Positions 8,250 to 17,874 are shown, numbered from the stretch's first letter. The stretch: 64,000 nt of DNA from Dorea_A sp016295505 (GCF_039832105.1 NZ_JBDOHS010000008.1:87447-151446), one strand, 5' to 3'. Notes: generated by a model not told the origin, from the sequence alone. Program-made: numbers and translations.

Positions 8250-8573
8250 TTATTCTTCCTGTTCTTTTTTTAATATATAGGCCCGGATATCCGCTCCTCT
8301 GGTCTCATTATACACTTCCTGTGTAATAAGTTCCACTAATTCTACAGCGTCATCATATCCTTTTGCTATTCCAACCACCAGAAAATCATCTTTAGGGAAG
8401 CTGGGCTGCAATAATACGATTGAATTATAGATCTCCAGATGATTCGCCTCATTTTGCGCCAGTGTGATAATATGGATATTGGGCTGAAATTTATCTTCTT
8501 CCAGCTTACGGATGATCTTCTCTTTCTTTTTTTCCAGTCCTTCCATCAGATACAGATGTCTGTAATATCTCAT
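8250..8573 (-). CDS. Conserved hypothetical protein, 107 residues
   Basis: This is a soluble, charged protein (MRYYRHLYLMEGLEKKKEKI start) with a middle containing PNIHIITLAQNEANHLEIYN and then DDFLVVGIAKGYDDAVELVE. I recognise no named domain, though the layout looks like a small alpha/beta protein. It is one base from the DUF2953 gene (stop at 8250, next start at 8248), so translational coupling is likely. It lies between a cell-wall synthesis pair and sporulation genes. Confidence 0.75.
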   Translation of the reverse strand: MRYYRHLYLMEGLEKKKEKIIRKLEEDKFQPNIHIITLAQNEANHLEIYNSIVLLQPSFPKDDFLVVGIAKGYDDAVELVELITQEVYNETRGADIRAYILKKEQEE

Positions 8574-8638
8574 CTTTTCCGCTCCTTTTTGTGTCTCTTA
8601 TAGCATACCCGTTTTTCAGATTTTCAGTCGGTTTCAGA

Positions 8639-10171
8639 TTAATAATAATATGCATCAAAAATCTGTTTTGCAATATTCACAGCCTTCGCAGTTCCATCGG
8701 AGGATTCAATGATGATGCTAACTACAAGCTCCGGATTCTCTACATTGCTCATTCCGATGAACCATGAATGGTCTTTTTCCTTGTCAGAACTGTACTCAGC
8801 AGTTCCCGTCTTACCTGCCGCTGTATAGCTCTGACCCGCAAGCACGGATGCAGTTCCATAATCCACAACACTCTTCATATACTCTTTCAACTGCGCTGCT
8901 TCTTCTGTCGTCATTAACTGCCTGTACTCTTCCGGTTCCGTTTCTTTTACGGTCGTTCCGGAATAATTGGTTACTTTGTCGATCAGATATGGTTTCATCA
9001 ATGTTCCGCCATTGGCGATTGCGGATGTAATCAGTGCCATATGATACGGACTCACCTGTGTCTCCCCCTGTCCCATGGCAGTCATCATCTTTGTCCCGTT
9101 TCCTGCAGATGAATCCAGCGTAAAACTGCTCTTACTATAAGACAGATCACATGGAAGCTTGGAGTCAAACAGAACTTCCTTCGCTGTTTTTTTGAAGGAA
9201 TCCGAATCCAATAACAGTCCGATATTAGAGAATGAAGCGTTACAGGAATATGCAAGACTGTCCTGAAGGTTCAGCTGTCCATGTACATTTCCGTTATAAC
9301 AGTGAATCGTAATCCCGTCCTGTTCGATCGCCCCTGTACAATTATAGGTGTAAGAAGAATAATCCGGATATTCTCTCATATATTCAAGTGCTGTGACCAC
9401 TTTGAAAGTCGATCCCGGTGCATACTGCCCCTGCGTCGCACGATTCAGAAGCGCACTGTTTTCATCCGTATTCAGGCTGTCCCAGTTCGCATCGACCGTA
9501 TTGGGATCATAATCAGGTTTTGATACCATTGCGAGAATCTTACCGGTCTTCGGATCCATTACAACGACTGCACCCTTATAGCTGCCAAGTGCATTATAAG
9601 CTGCCTGCTGAAGTGTCAGATCCAGTGTTGTCACTACCGTATCTCCCGTATTTTTCTGATCCTGAAACTCATTCTTTAATTTTTCCAGGAAAAACGCATT
9701 GGATGTCAGAAGATCATAATTTGCAACAGATTCAATCCCGGTTTTCCCATGCGTACTGTATCCTACAACATGTGCAAACATATTGCCAAATGGATATTCC
9801 CTGATCTCCGAACCATCTTCAGCCACACTGGTCCGGGCCAGAATGTTCCCGTTTTTATCAACGATTTTTCCCCGTGCTACCCGGTCTGCATTCGAGTCCT
9901 GTCTTGCATTATACGGACTTCGGATAATGTCAGCACTTTTCTCCACCTGAAAATAGGTAATATATCCCATCAGCACCAGGAATAACGCTACAAAGATATA
10001 TGTCACCCTAGCGAACTCTTTGTTTCTTTCCCGCTTTGCTCTGGCTTTTTTCTTGTCCTGACGTCTGGCTTCTTTTCGCTCTCTGCGCGGCATTGCTTCC
10101 ACTTCTTCTTTGCGCTTTCTCCTCTTGTCCGCTTCTCTTTGCTCGTAACCTTTCTTTTTTCTTTCTTTCAA
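8639..10171 (-). CDS. Penicillin-binding protein, transpeptidase (class B, FtsI/PbpA-like)
   Basis: This 510-residue protein crosslinks peptidoglycan. After a strongly basic cytoplasmic N-terminus (about residues 1-53) comes one membrane helix (about 54-73) and then a dimerisation region and transpeptidase domain with the three active-site motifs: S-x-x-K (GSTFKVVTAL), S-x-N (SCNASFSN) and K-T-G (AGKTGTAEY). It pairs with the SEDS gene upstream, the expected polymerase/transpeptidase couple. The start is unclear: TTG at 10171 has GAGGA seven bases upstream, while ATG at 10093 is a weaker alternative. Either start lies inside the SEDS gene, giving an overlap of 164 or 86 bp. Confidence 0.9.
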   Translation of the reverse strand: MKERKKKGYEQREADKRRKRKEEVEAMPRRERKEARRQDKKKARAKRERNKEFARVTYIFVALFLVLMGYITYFQVEKSADIIRSPYNARQDSNADRVARGKIVDKNGNILARTSVAEDGSEIREYPFGNMFAHVVGYSTHGKTGIESVANYDLLTSNAFFLEKLKNEFQDQKNTGDTVVTTLDLTLQQAAYNALGSYKGAVVVMDPKTGKILAMVSKPDYDPNTVDANWDSLNTDENSALLNRATQGQYAPGSTFKVVTALEYMREYPDYSSYTYNCTGAIEQDGITIHCYNGNVHGQLNLQDSLAYSCNASFSNIGLLLDSDSFKKTAKEVLFDSKLPCDLSYSKSSFTLDSSAGNGTKMMTAMGQGETQVSPYHMALITSAIANGGTLMKPYLIDKVTNYSGTTVKETEPEEYRQLMTTEEAAQLKEYMKSVVDYGTASVLAGQSYTAAGKTGTAEYSSDKEKDHSWFIGMSNVENPELVVSIIIESSDGTAKAVNIAKQIFDAYYY

Positions 10172-11480
10172 TATCGTCTTCCTCGTCTTCCCTTAATATA
10201 TACAATCCCTGTATAATCGCAAACATGATCAGTGTACTGATCAGCGAACTGCCTCCATAACTTACAAGCGGCAGCGTCACTCCTGTAGAAGGAATGAACT
10301 TCACGGCACCGCCAATGGTCAGAAAGACCTGGAATATATAGCAGGTTCCAAGCCCAAGTGCAACCATTTTATAGAACATGTTGTGAAGCTGCATGGCAAT
10401 ATTCAGAAACATGACATAACAGCTGACACAGATCAATATCAGACACAGAGCAAATATCAATCCCATTTCCTCCGAAATCGCAGAAAATATAAAATCTTCT
10501 GCCGCTACCGGTATGGTGTCGGGCTGTCCCTGATACAGGCCGGTTCCAAACCATCCCCCGGTTCCGATCGCAAACAGCGACTGCGCCACCTGATAACCTC
10601 CGTTATCATAAGATGCAAACGGATCTTTCCACACAATGACTCGCGTCCTCACATGGCTGAACAGATAATAGGCCGCTACAGAGGCAACACTTCCCGCCCC
10701 GAGTCCGGCAAGAACATATAACGGCTGATGTGTTGCCACATAAAGCATGACAAGATACACCACAAATATGATCAGTGCTGCTCCAAGATCCTTTGATACT
10801 ACGAGGATCAATACATGAAATGCTGCAATTGCCGTTGTGATCACAATCTCTTTAAATTCCATGGAACGTTTAAAGCTGGCTGCCACAAAAAATACAAAGA
10901 TAATCTTTACAAGCTCCGAGGGCTGAATACTGATCCCACCGATTGTAAATCCAAGCATCGCGCCATACGATACCTTACCGACGATCAGTACGATCCCCAG
11001 CGAAACGATGCCCGCAGCAGCATACAGAATTCTCCACTCTGAAAGGAACCTGAACTTTCGGATAATAACCGGTATGATCAGACAGAGCGCAATTCCTCCG
11101 GCAGCAATAAGATACTGCTTCGATGCCTTATTATAATCCAGTCTTGTGATCATGATAAACCCGATGCTTAAAAGCATACACATATTATTGACTACCAGTC
11201 TGGACACTCTGGGATAGATCACCGTATACAGGACGATCGTGGCTCCCAGAAGCGTCACCTGCATCAGATATAATGCCAGGATCTTAATATCATTCTTTTC
11301 CAGATACATGACCAGAAAGGCAATCAGATGGATCATAAACATCAGCACATTTTGTTTTCTGAGCATCCTCTTCTTCTTATCCGGATCAAAATATCCAAAG
11401 ATACTAAAACACAGATACGTATACATCGTAACCAATACAATCATCAGATATTTTGACAATTCTACAATAATATTAACCAA
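10008..11480 (-). CDS. FtsW/RodA/SpoVE family (SEDS) peptidoglycan glycosyltransferase
   Basis: This 490-residue multi-pass membrane protein polymerises lipid II into glycan strands. SEDS signatures are present: SIQPSELVKI, SKDLGAALI, AAEDFIFSAISEEMG and LPLVSYGGSS. About ten or more membrane helices end near residue 425, after which a basic, disordered tail of about 65 residues (rich in K, R, Q, S) follows. That tail is encoded by the DNA that also encodes the start of the next gene, the class B transpeptidase. It cannot be assigned to division, elongation or sporulation from sequence alone. Confidence 0.92.
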   Translation of the reverse strand: MVNIIVELSKYLMIVLVTMYTYLCFSIFGYFDPDKKKRMLRKQNVLMFMIHLIAFLVMYLEKNDIKILALYLMQVTLLGATIVLYTVIYPRVSRLVVNNMCMLLSIGFIMITRLDYNKASKQYLIAAGGIALCLIIPVIIRKFRFLSEWRILYAAAGIVSLGIVLIVGKVSYGAMLGFTIGGISIQPSELVKIIFVFFVAASFKRSMEFKEIVITTAIAAFHVLILVVSKDLGAALIIFVVYLVMLYVATHQPLYVLAGLGAGSVASVAAYYLFSHVRTRVIVWKDPFASYDNGGYQVAQSLFAIGTGGWFGTGLYQGQPDTIPVAAEDFIFSAISEEMGLIFALCLILICVSCYVMFLNIAMQLHNMFYKMVALGLGTCYIFQVFLTIGGAVKFIPSTGVTLPLVSYGGSSLISTLIMFAIIQGLYILREDEEDDIERKKKERLRAKRSGQEEKAQRRSGSNAAQRAKRSQTSGQEKSQSKAGKKQRVR

Positions 11481-11488
11481 CTTTCCAC

Positions 11489-13624
11489 CTACTTTACTCC
11501 TCTTTTAAAGTGCCCGCGCGTATATTCCATATCTGGCGGAAGCACTGTCTCTCCACCTGAAAATACATTACCATATATCTCAATCATCTCCCGCACCACA
11601 TTCGCATCTTCCCGGCAAAAATCCAGCCGGACTTCCGCCGGATGCAGAGCCATGATCTCATCCGCTTTATCGGCAAGATATAATGGCGCCGAATTATAAA
11701 TGATATTATAGCAATAGCGACAGCATTTTCTCACAGAAAACTGCTTCTGATACCGGTCAGTAATGGAAAGGTATCCTTCTTTTCCATCACATCCTGAACT
11801 GCTCTTCTGAATGCATCCTGCCGTGATCATGACAGGCTGATAGCCATACACAGTCAAAGCAGCACCCTCTATATTCAGTGTTTTCAGTTCACGGTCATTG
11901 AATTCTGCCGGTGCAGTATATCTGCAAATTCCCTGCTCTTTTGCAAACTGCTTTGCAGACTGGTTCCAGACATACACATTGGAGTCGGAACGGATTTCCT
12001 TCGGGTATCCATGCATCTTCAGCCATTCCAGGCTTTCAAGATTCCGCACCATCACACCGTCATATATGGTTACCATCTCGTCATAGATCTTCTCAAACCG
12101 GGATATCGCCTGATCTCTGAAGATGTAAGGCATCGCAAGAATATACCGGATTCCCGGCCTTTTTCCTTCCCTGAGCTTTTGTATCATCCTGTCATCCATA
12201 CCGGACAGACTTTCCACATATATACTCGAAATCCTCTCAGATGTTATCGCCTGTTCAAGCTGTTCTTCATTCTGAACAAGAACCGCAATTTCCGGACACT
12301 CCTGCCCGGAAATGACCACTTCTTCCCGGCTGTCCTGAATCTGTCTCATCTCAGGAATCTCTCTGCGATATTCCGCCAGAACCGTCTGTGTCAGACATCG
12401 GATCGCCTCTCTTCGCAGTTCATTCAGTGCCTGCATCGGCAGGAAAACATTGCCTTCCATCTGAACCTCAAGTCTGTCAAATGTATATTCTGTGTTGCCG
12501 GTTTTTCTGATCTGCTTCTCCACTCTGTCTGCGTCAAGCGGCTGACGCATCGCCTCCTGTACCGGTTCTCCTTCACACATGACCTGTCTGCCCTGATAAT
12601 TCAATAACAGTTTAGCATTCTGTCCGACAGAAAGTATTAATTTCCCATTAATTTTTTCTTGTAATTTGACTTCTTTCCATTCTGACTCTTCTTTTTTTTC
12701 GGTTCCCGGCCTCTGAAACGAAATCATATCTTTTCCGTTATGCTGATGATAGTATCCCTTCGTATATCCTCTCCTCTGATATACACGCAGCAGATCTTCT
12801 TTATCCCGCTGAGATACCCGAAATCCATCCTTTCCTTTTGCCAGATACAAATCCGCGTATTTCCGATACATTTTAACAACCGTATAGACGTAGTCCGGCT
12901 GCTTCATTCTGCCCTCGATTTTAAAAGAATCTATCCCCGCTTCTATCAGTTCCGGAAGGAAATCAATGGTACACAGATCCTTCAGACTCATGATATCCTC
13001 CGGCTTTTTCCCCTGTACACGATATGGAAGACGGCATGGCTGTGCACACTGTCCCCGATTACCGCTTCGGCCTCCGATCATGCTGCTGAGCAGACATTGA
13101 CCGGAATAGCAGTAACACAACGCACCATGCACAAAGCATTCCATCTCCAGTCCTGTCTTCTGCTTCATCGAACGGATCTCATCCAGCGAAAGCTCCCTGG
13201 CAGGTACAACTCTTGTAATCCCGTACTCCTTTACACAGGAGGCTCCAAGGGTATTTGTTATCGTCATCTGGGTACTGGCATGTACGGAAATATCCGGAAA
13301 CCACTGCCGAATACGCCTCATCACACCGGTATCCTGCACAATCACTGCATCCAGTCCTCTCTGATAATACGGCAGCAGATATTCGTATAATTCATTCAAT
13401 TCCCAATCTTTCAGAAGCGTATTCACTGTCAGATAGATCTTTCTGCCATGAATATGCACGTAATCAATCGCCTCAAGAAGATCCTCCTGTGACAGATTTC
13501 TGGCATATGCTCTCGCTCCGTATCTGCTTCCTCCCAGATACACGGCATCTGCGCCTGCACTGATTGCAGCCCTCAGACTTTCATATGATCCGGCCGGTGC
13601 CAGTATTTCTACATTGCTGTCCAT
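11489..13624 (-). CDS. U32 family peptidase (RlhA/YdcP-like, long form)
   Basis: This 711-residue cytoplasmic protein has an N-terminal TIM-barrel U32 domain (ILAPAGSYESLRAAISAGAD and VYLGG) and the family signature ECFVHGALCYCYSGQC followed by GGRSGNRGQCAQPCR, whose cysteines are candidate Fe-S ligands. The C-terminal half holds a second domain ending in more cysteines (SVRKCCRYCYN). Members of this family in E. coli act in RNA hydroxylation (RlhA on 23S rRNA, TrhP on tRNA) rather than as proven peptidases. It lies just downstream of zapA, a placement common in Firmicutes. The exact substrate is unknown. Confidence 0.88.
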   Translation of the reverse strand: MDSNVEILAPAGSYESLRAAISAGADAVYLGGSRYGARAYARNLSQEDLLEAIDYVHIHGRKIYLTVNTLLKDWELNELYEYLLPYYQRGLDAVIVQDTGVMRRIRQWFPDISVHASTQMTITNTLGASCVKEYGITRVVPARELSLDEIRSMKQKTGLEMECFVHGALCYCYSGQCLLSSMIGGRSGNRGQCAQPCRLPYRVQGKKPEDIMSLKDLCTIDFLPELIEAGIDSFKIEGRMKQPDYVYTVVKMYRKYADLYLAKGKDGFRVSQRDKEDLLRVYQRRGYTKGYYHQHNGKDMISFQRPGTEKKEESEWKEVKLQEKINGKLILSVGQNAKLLLNYQGRQVMCEGEPVQEAMRQPLDADRVEKQIRKTGNTEYTFDRLEVQMEGNVFLPMQALNELRREAIRCLTQTVLAEYRREIPEMRQIQDSREEVVISGQECPEIAVLVQNEEQLEQAITSERISSIYVESLSGMDDRMIQKLREGKRPGIRYILAMPYIFRDQAISRFEKIYDEMVTIYDGVMVRNLESLEWLKMHGYPKEIRSDSNVYVWNQSAKQFAKEQGICRYTAPAEFNDRELKTLNIEGAALTVYGYQPVMITAGCIQKSSSGCDGKEGYLSITDRYQKQFSVRKCCRYCYNIIYNSAPLYLADKADEIMALHPAEVRLDFCREDANVVREMIEIYGNVFSGGETVLPPDMEYTRGHFKRGVK

Positions 13625-13685
13625 ACCGTTTCCTTTCTGCTAATCATCTGTTATAGATGTAATCATTTCATGTTCCCTACAGAGT

Positions 13686-13710
13686 AAAAAAAGCTGTCAA
13701 AAGACAGCCT
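13686..13710 (-). terminator. Terminator after zapA
   Basis: GCTGTC-TTTT-GACAGC followed by seven T on the minus strand overlaps the end of the zapA stop codon, so zapA is separated from the U32 gene. Confidence 0.85.
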
Positions 13711-14122
13711 ATTTTTTACGATTATTCTTGATCTCCGTTTCAAGCTGTACGATCTTCATCTGCAGCTCTTTATTTTCTTCTTTCAGCTTGTCCATTGCCT
13801 TTTCTGCATTTTCCAGCTTAATCTGAACGGAAATCAATTCATGCTTCAGATCATACATTTCTTTATCTTTTGCTTCTATATCACTTTCCAAAGTGCCTCC
13901 CTGTTTCTTGGCCTTAAAGTAATCATCCGCAATATTCAGCGCCAGAAGAATACTTCTCGTCTCAGCACTTTGCTTACGATATCCTTCACTATTACTGCAT
14001 TCCTCTATCTTGTGATTCAGATAAGTGGATACTTTCTGCAGATAATCTTCACTTTCAAATCCGCTTAAAGTAAACACCTTGCCTCCTATTAATACTTCCG
14101 TATAGTTTTTTGATGATGCCAT
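13709..14122 (-). CDS. zapA: Cell division protein ZapA
   Basis: This 137-residue protein has the ZapA domain in its first 90 residues (VLIGGKVFTLSGFESEDYLQ, then AALNIADDY-like LALNIADDYFKAK) and a long C-terminal coiled coil (about 85-135). ZapA bundles FtsZ filaments at the division ring. It lies directly downstream of ruvB and ends at a terminator. Confidence 0.92.
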   Translation of the reverse strand: MASSKNYTEVLIGGKVFTLSGFESEDYLQKVSTYLNHKIEECSNSEGYRKQSAETRSILLALNIADDYFKAKKQGGTLESDIEAKDKEMYDLKHELISVQIKLENAEKAMDKLKEENKELQMKIVQLETEIKNNRKK

Positions 14123-14199
14123 AAGAAGCCTCCTCGAACTTTCTATAATTTCTGATAACTATTATAAACTAATCTCGAATAAAAACCAACTGTTTTTCG

Positions 14200-15198
14200 T
14201 TATTTTTGAATCAAAATGCCCAGATGTACATATGCATGGTCTGTTACGATCCGCCCTCTTGGGGTTCTCTGTATAAATCCGTTTTTCAGAAGATATGGCT
14301 CATACACATCCTCGATCGTTCCCGCATCTTCACCAATGGCAGCTGCAAGTGTGTCCAGTCCGACCGGACCTCCCTGAAACTTTTCAATCATGGTGAGCAG
14401 GATTCCACGGTCTGTCTGATCCAGTCCTTCCTTATCCACATCCAGAAGATCCAGTGCATAATCTGCAACCTCTTCTGTAATATAGCCATCATATTTGACC
14501 TGTGCAAAATCACGCACACGCTTCAGCAGACGATTGGCAAGTCTCGGAGTACCTCTCGACCTTCTTGCGAGTGCATAAGCACCTTTTTCATCAATTCCAA
14601 CATCCAATACCTGCGCGGATCGAACAATGATTGCCTTCAGTTCTTCAATCGTATAGAATTCCATACGATTTACCACACCAAACCGATCCCGAAGCGGGGC
14701 AGTCAACATTCCCGCTCTTGTCGTTGCACCCACAAGAGTAAACTTCGGCAGATCCAGGCGAATCGATCTTGCACCGGCACCTTTTCCGATCATGATATCG
14801 ATTGCAAAGTCCTCCATCGCCGGATACAATACCTCTTCCACCTGACGGTTCAGCCGGTGAATCTCATCAACAAACAACACATCCCCCTCCTGAAGATTAT
14901 TCAGGATTGCCGCCATATCTCCGGGTTTTTCAATCGCCGGACCGGACGTGATCTTCATATTAACATTCATTTCATTTGCAATGATTCCTGCAAGCGTTGT
15001 CTTTCCAAGCCCCGGAGGCCCATAAAAAAGTACATGATCCAGTGCCTCATTTCTCGCTTTCGCCGCTTCAATGTAGATCTTCAGCATCTCTTTTGCTTTT
15101 TCCTGTCCGATATAATCTTCCAGAAGCTGCGGTCTTAAATGATTTTCAAATCTCTGATCTTCTTCCAGATTCTCTGTTGTGATAATTCTTCTGCTCAT
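14200..15198 (-). CDS. ruvB: Holliday junction branch migration helicase subunit RuvB
   Basis: This AAA+ motor shows Walker A YGPPGLGKTTLA, Walker B VLFVDEIHRLNR, sensor GATTRAGML and arginine finger region LRDRFG, with a C-terminal winged helix (FIQRTPRGRI). Length, about 332 residues, fits the family. I prefer the ATG at 15198 (start MSRRIITTENL) because GGAAG precedes it. A GTG at 15210 would add four residues. It follows ruvA by 18 bp. Confidence 0.96.
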   Translation of the reverse strand: MSRRIITTENLEEDQRFENHLRPQLLEDYIGQEKAKEMLKIYIEAAKARNEALDHVLFYGPPGLGKTTLAGIIANEMNVNMKITSGPAIEKPGDMAAILNNLQEGDVLFVDEIHRLNRQVEEVLYPAMEDFAIDIMIGKGAGARSIRLDLPKFTLVGATTRAGMLTAPLRDRFGVVNRMEFYTIEELKAIIVRSAQVLDVGIDEKGAYALARRSRGTPRLANRLLKRVRDFAQVKYDGYITEEVADYALDLLDVDKEGLDQTDRGILLTMIEKFQGGPVGLDTLAAAIGEDAGTIEDVYEPYLLKNGFIQRTPRGRIVTDHAYVHLGILIQK

Positions 15199-15216
15199 CT
15201 CATCTTCCACCCTGTA

Positions 15217-15837
15217 CTAAAACATCATTTTTCTGAGTGCCTGTTTCAATACTTCCTCTACTTTCATGTCTTCCGTGATCTCAACCTGTTTTACCGCTTT
15301 CAAAGCCTCTGTACTTCCATACCCCAGTGCAGTCAGAGCCTGCACTGCTTCACTCTGTACTTCCGCATAGCCTGCATCAGAAGTTCCGGAAACCGAAGAC
15401 ATTTCGCCATCTGAGATATGCTCCAGTGCATCCTCCAGCTTCAGCTTATCCTTAAGTTCCAGGATCAGTTTTTCAGCCGTCTTCTTTCCAATCCCCGGAG
15501 CTGCCTGGATCGCTTTTACGTCATTGGATGCCACTGCGAATCTCAGATCATCCGGACTGAGCGCAGACAAAATTCCAAGTGCACCTTTCGGGCCGATTCC
15601 ATTTACCCCGATCAGCATACGGAACACGGACAACTCATCCCTCGTCAGAAAACCGTACAGCTGCATCATATCTTCTTTTACATGCAGATATGTGTGAATC
15701 TTTACTTCTTTTCCTGTACGCGGCAGCATTCCCATGGCTCGTCCTGCCATATAGACTCCATATCCTATGCCTCCCACATCAATTATAACCCGTTCCTCTT
15801 CCATCGCCGCAAGAGTTCCCCGTACATATGCAATCAT
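15217..15837 (-). CDS. ruvA: Holliday junction branch migration protein RuvA
   Basis: This 206-residue protein has the OB-fold N-terminal domain (MIAYVRGTLAAMEEERVIID), two helix-hairpin-helix motifs (IGVNGIGPKGAL and APGIGKKTAEKLILELKDKL) and a C-terminal UBA-like domain that contacts RuvB. It lies immediately upstream of ruvB. The stop of the Gx transporter gene is 8 bp upstream, suggesting one operon from the NusG-II gene through ruvB. Confidence 0.96.
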   Translation of the reverse strand: MIAYVRGTLAAMEEERVIIDVGGIGYGVYMAGRAMGMLPRTGKEVKIHTYLHVKEDMMQLYGFLTRDELSVFRMLIGVNGIGPKGALGILSALSPDDLRFAVASNDVKAIQAAPGIGKKTAEKLILELKDKLKLEDALEHISDGEMSSVSGTSDAGYAEVQSEAVQALTALGYGSTEALKAVKQVEITEDMKVEEVLKQALRKMMF

Positions 15838-15845
15838 AACTCCTC

Positions 15846-16337
15846 CTAAAATCTTATATTCTTCAGTCTTTTTAACATTTCATTCGATAATATCCCAATC
15901 AAAAGCCCTGTCACAAGCCCTGCAATCATCAGGACCGGAAAATAGTACGCTACACTGAACGTCTCAACAACCAGCATTGCTACTGTCATCTGTCCGACAT
16001 TATGAAAAACGCCTCCTGCCACACTGATTCCCATGACACTGAAACTGTTCCGACGCTTCAGCAGTGCCATCACAGACAGACTCAGAAGTCCTCCCGCCAG
16101 GCTGTAAAGAATACTGAAATAATTTCCGAATATAAATCCGGAAAGAAGTATCCGAACGATCGATAACAGATATACCTCCTGCAGAGGAAGCTTATATAAA
16201 GCAACTACGATGATCAGATTAGCCAGCCCCAGCTTCACTCCCGGAATTCCAAAATTGATCGGAATCAGGGTCTCCACATAACTGAAGATCAGTGCAAGTG
16301 CAGTAAAAACGCCAAAATATGCCACTCTGCTTTTCAT
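15846..16337 (-). CDS. Gx transporter family membrane protein (HepI / EetB-like)
   Basis: This 163-residue membrane protein has about five helices and the family pattern INFGIPGVKLGLANL and GGVFHNVGQM. It is annotated in databases as heptaprenyl diphosphate synthase component I or Gx transporter, related to ECF S-components. As I recall, the Listeria extracellular electron transfer locus has such a protein (EetB) beside a NusG domain II protein (EetA). Here the same pair lies back-to-back with ApbE. AGGAGGAG precedes the ATG, and the gene starts 10 bp after the NusG-II gene. Confidence 0.8.
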   Translation of the reverse strand: MKSRVAYFGVFTALALIFSYVETLIPINFGIPGVKLGLANLIIVVALYKLPLQEVYLLSIVRILLSGFIFGNYFSILYSLAGGLLSLSVMALLKRRNSFSVMGISVAGGVFHNVGQMTVAMLVVETFSVAYYFPVLMIAGLVTGLLIGILSNEMLKRLKNIRF

Positions 16338-16346
16338 GATCTCCTC

Positions 16347-16718
16347 CTAATTTGTAACAGCATCATACACACTTTGTTCGCTGCTTTTTACTTCTATAAC
16401 AACTTTATTCGGCAGACAGATAATGCTTTCTCCATTCTTCGACACTGCTTTCTGATGAACACACAGCTTATCCGGACAATCCGCCTCTGTCATATCGGCT
16501 TTTCCCTCTTTAATCTGAAGAATATTCGTCCCGCCATTGATTTCTATCGTCTGCTCTTCAGAAAGACGGTAGGTCCCCTTTTCCTCTCCATCAACCTTAA
16601 CAACCACGATCCCATCATCAACATTCTGCATTCTTTCATGCAGCAGGTATGCTAATGCTGCAATACAGATAATTCCCAGGATCAGAATCAGGTCATTTCT
16701 TTTCCATCTATTATTCAT
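16347..16718 (-). CDS. NusG domain II-containing extracytoplasmic protein (EetA-like)
   Basis: This 123-residue protein has one N-terminal membrane helix (about residues 9-26) and an extracytoplasmic NusG-II domain. The domain core contains YRLSEEQTIEINGGTNIL and the conserved cysteine pair segment EADCPDKLCVHQKAVSKNGE, ending in ICLPNKVVIEV. It has no KOW/NGN transcription-factor part and so is not NusG itself. It lies upstream of the Gx transporter gene and divergent from apbE, which points to a redox or envelope role. The exact function is unknown. Confidence 0.82.
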   Translation of the reverse strand: MNNRWKRNDLILILGIICIAALAYLLHERMQNVDDGIVVVKVDGEEKGTYRLSEEQTIEINGGTNILQIKEGKADMTEADCPDKLCVHQKAVSKNGESIICLPNKVVIEVKSSEQSVYDAVTN

Positions 16719-16789
16719 AGCTCTACCTCATTTTCGTCTACGCCTTATTCTAGCACAAGAATTCCTCCTCAGCAACAAGGAACCTGGGA

Positions 16790-16866
16790 TTCATTTTTTC
16801 CTGATTCCATGCTATAATACCTGTGTCAAAAATAACGTCTGCATATACAGACGATCTGATAAGGAG
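16790..16866 (+). promoter_or_regulatory. Promoter and ribosome site of apbE
   Basis: TATAAT at 16813-16818 has TTCATT 17 bp upstream (16790-16795). AAGGAG at 16861-16866 lies nine bases before the ATG. The divergent NusG-II gene starts at 16718. Confidence 0.6.
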
Positions 16867-16875
16867 TGATTTCAT

Positions 16876-17856
16876 ATGAAATACAGACGAATCATTGCGA
16901 TTCTGGCTGCTCTTATGCTTCTCCTGTCCGGATGCAGTATGTCAAAAAAGCAGGAAAACCAGACATATACCGACACTCTGTTTGATACCGTCATTAAAGT
17001 ACAGATTCTGGATTCTGTTGATTCAGAAGTATTGGAAGGCTGCAAAGAATTATGTCAAAAATATGACACCATGTTTTCGAATCGAATCGAAGACAATGAA
17101 ATTTCCAGAATCAACAATGCAAAGTGCAATCCGGTCGAGGTATCGGATGAGACCCTTACACTGATTAAAACCGGCATTTACTATAGTGAATTATCTGATG
17201 GTGCATTTGATATCACCATTTCCCCGGTCTCCATGCTCTGGGATTTTAAATCCGAAAGCCCTTCTGTTCCATCCCAAGAAACGATTGAAGAAGCTGTAAG
17301 CCATGTTGACTATCACAATATCGTAATTGAAGGGAATACTGTGCAGCTGACAGATCCGCAGGCCGGCATTGATGTCGGTGCTCTGGCCAAAGGATATATT
17401 GCTGACCGGCTAAAGGAATATCTGCAGGAAGAAGGCGTCGAACACGCACTGATCAATCTTGGTGGAAATGTACTTGCCATGGGAACCAAAACAGACGGAT
17501 CCGACTATAACATCGGTATCCAGAAGCCCTTTGATGAAACCGGAGAACCTGTTACAGCCGTAAAAATTGCGGATGAATCCGTTGTAACATCCGGTATCTA
17601 TCAGCGCTATTTTGAACAGGACAATATCCTCTATCATCACATACTGGATCCCCGAACCGGCTATCCGTGTGAAAATAATCTCTACAGCGTTTCCATCATC
17701 ACAGATTCTTCTCTGACCGCAGATGCCCTCAGTACCACCTGCTTTCTTCTCGGTTATGAAAAAGGCATGGAACTGATCAATCAGCTGGACGATGTAGATG
17801 CTGTTTTTATTACAGATGATGAAACCATACATTACTCTGATAACTTCCAGAACTGA
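16876..17856 (+). CDS. apbE: FAD:protein FMN transferase (ApbE), lipoprotein
   Basis: This 326-residue lipoprotein has a signal with lipobox LLSGC (Cys20). ApbE transfers FMN from FAD to a threonine of target proteins outside the membrane. Family motifs are present: YTDTLFDTVIKV, the FDITISPVSMLWDF block, GIDVGALAKGYIAD, INLGGNVLAMG and the C-terminal HHILDPRTGYP and DSSLTADALSTTCF. Known targets include RnfG and RnfD, whose genes lie 3-5 kb downstream, where RnfG carries a SGATIT motif. It has its own promoter and ends at a strong terminator. Confidence 0.95.
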   Translation: MKYRRIIAILAALMLLLSGCSMSKKQENQTYTDTLFDTVIKVQILDSVDSEVLEGCKELCQKYDTMFSNRIEDNEISRINNAKCNPVEVSDETLTLIKTGIYYSELSDGAFDITISPVSMLWDFKSESPSVPSQETIEEAVSHVDYHNIVIEGNTVQLTDPQAGIDVGALAKGYIADRLKEYLQEEGVEHALINLGGNVLAMGTKTDGSDYNIGIQKPFDETGEPVTAVKIADESVVTSGIYQRYFEQDNILYHHILDPRTGYPCENNLYSVSIITDSSLTADALSTTCFLLGYEKGMELINQLDDVDAVFITDDETIHYSDNFQN

Positions 17857-17874
17857 AATACAATTGAAAAAGCA

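Noticed and set aside
12740..13390. 216-codon plus-strand frame opposite the U32 peptidase
   Set aside because: It is an antisense shadow of a well-conserved gene.
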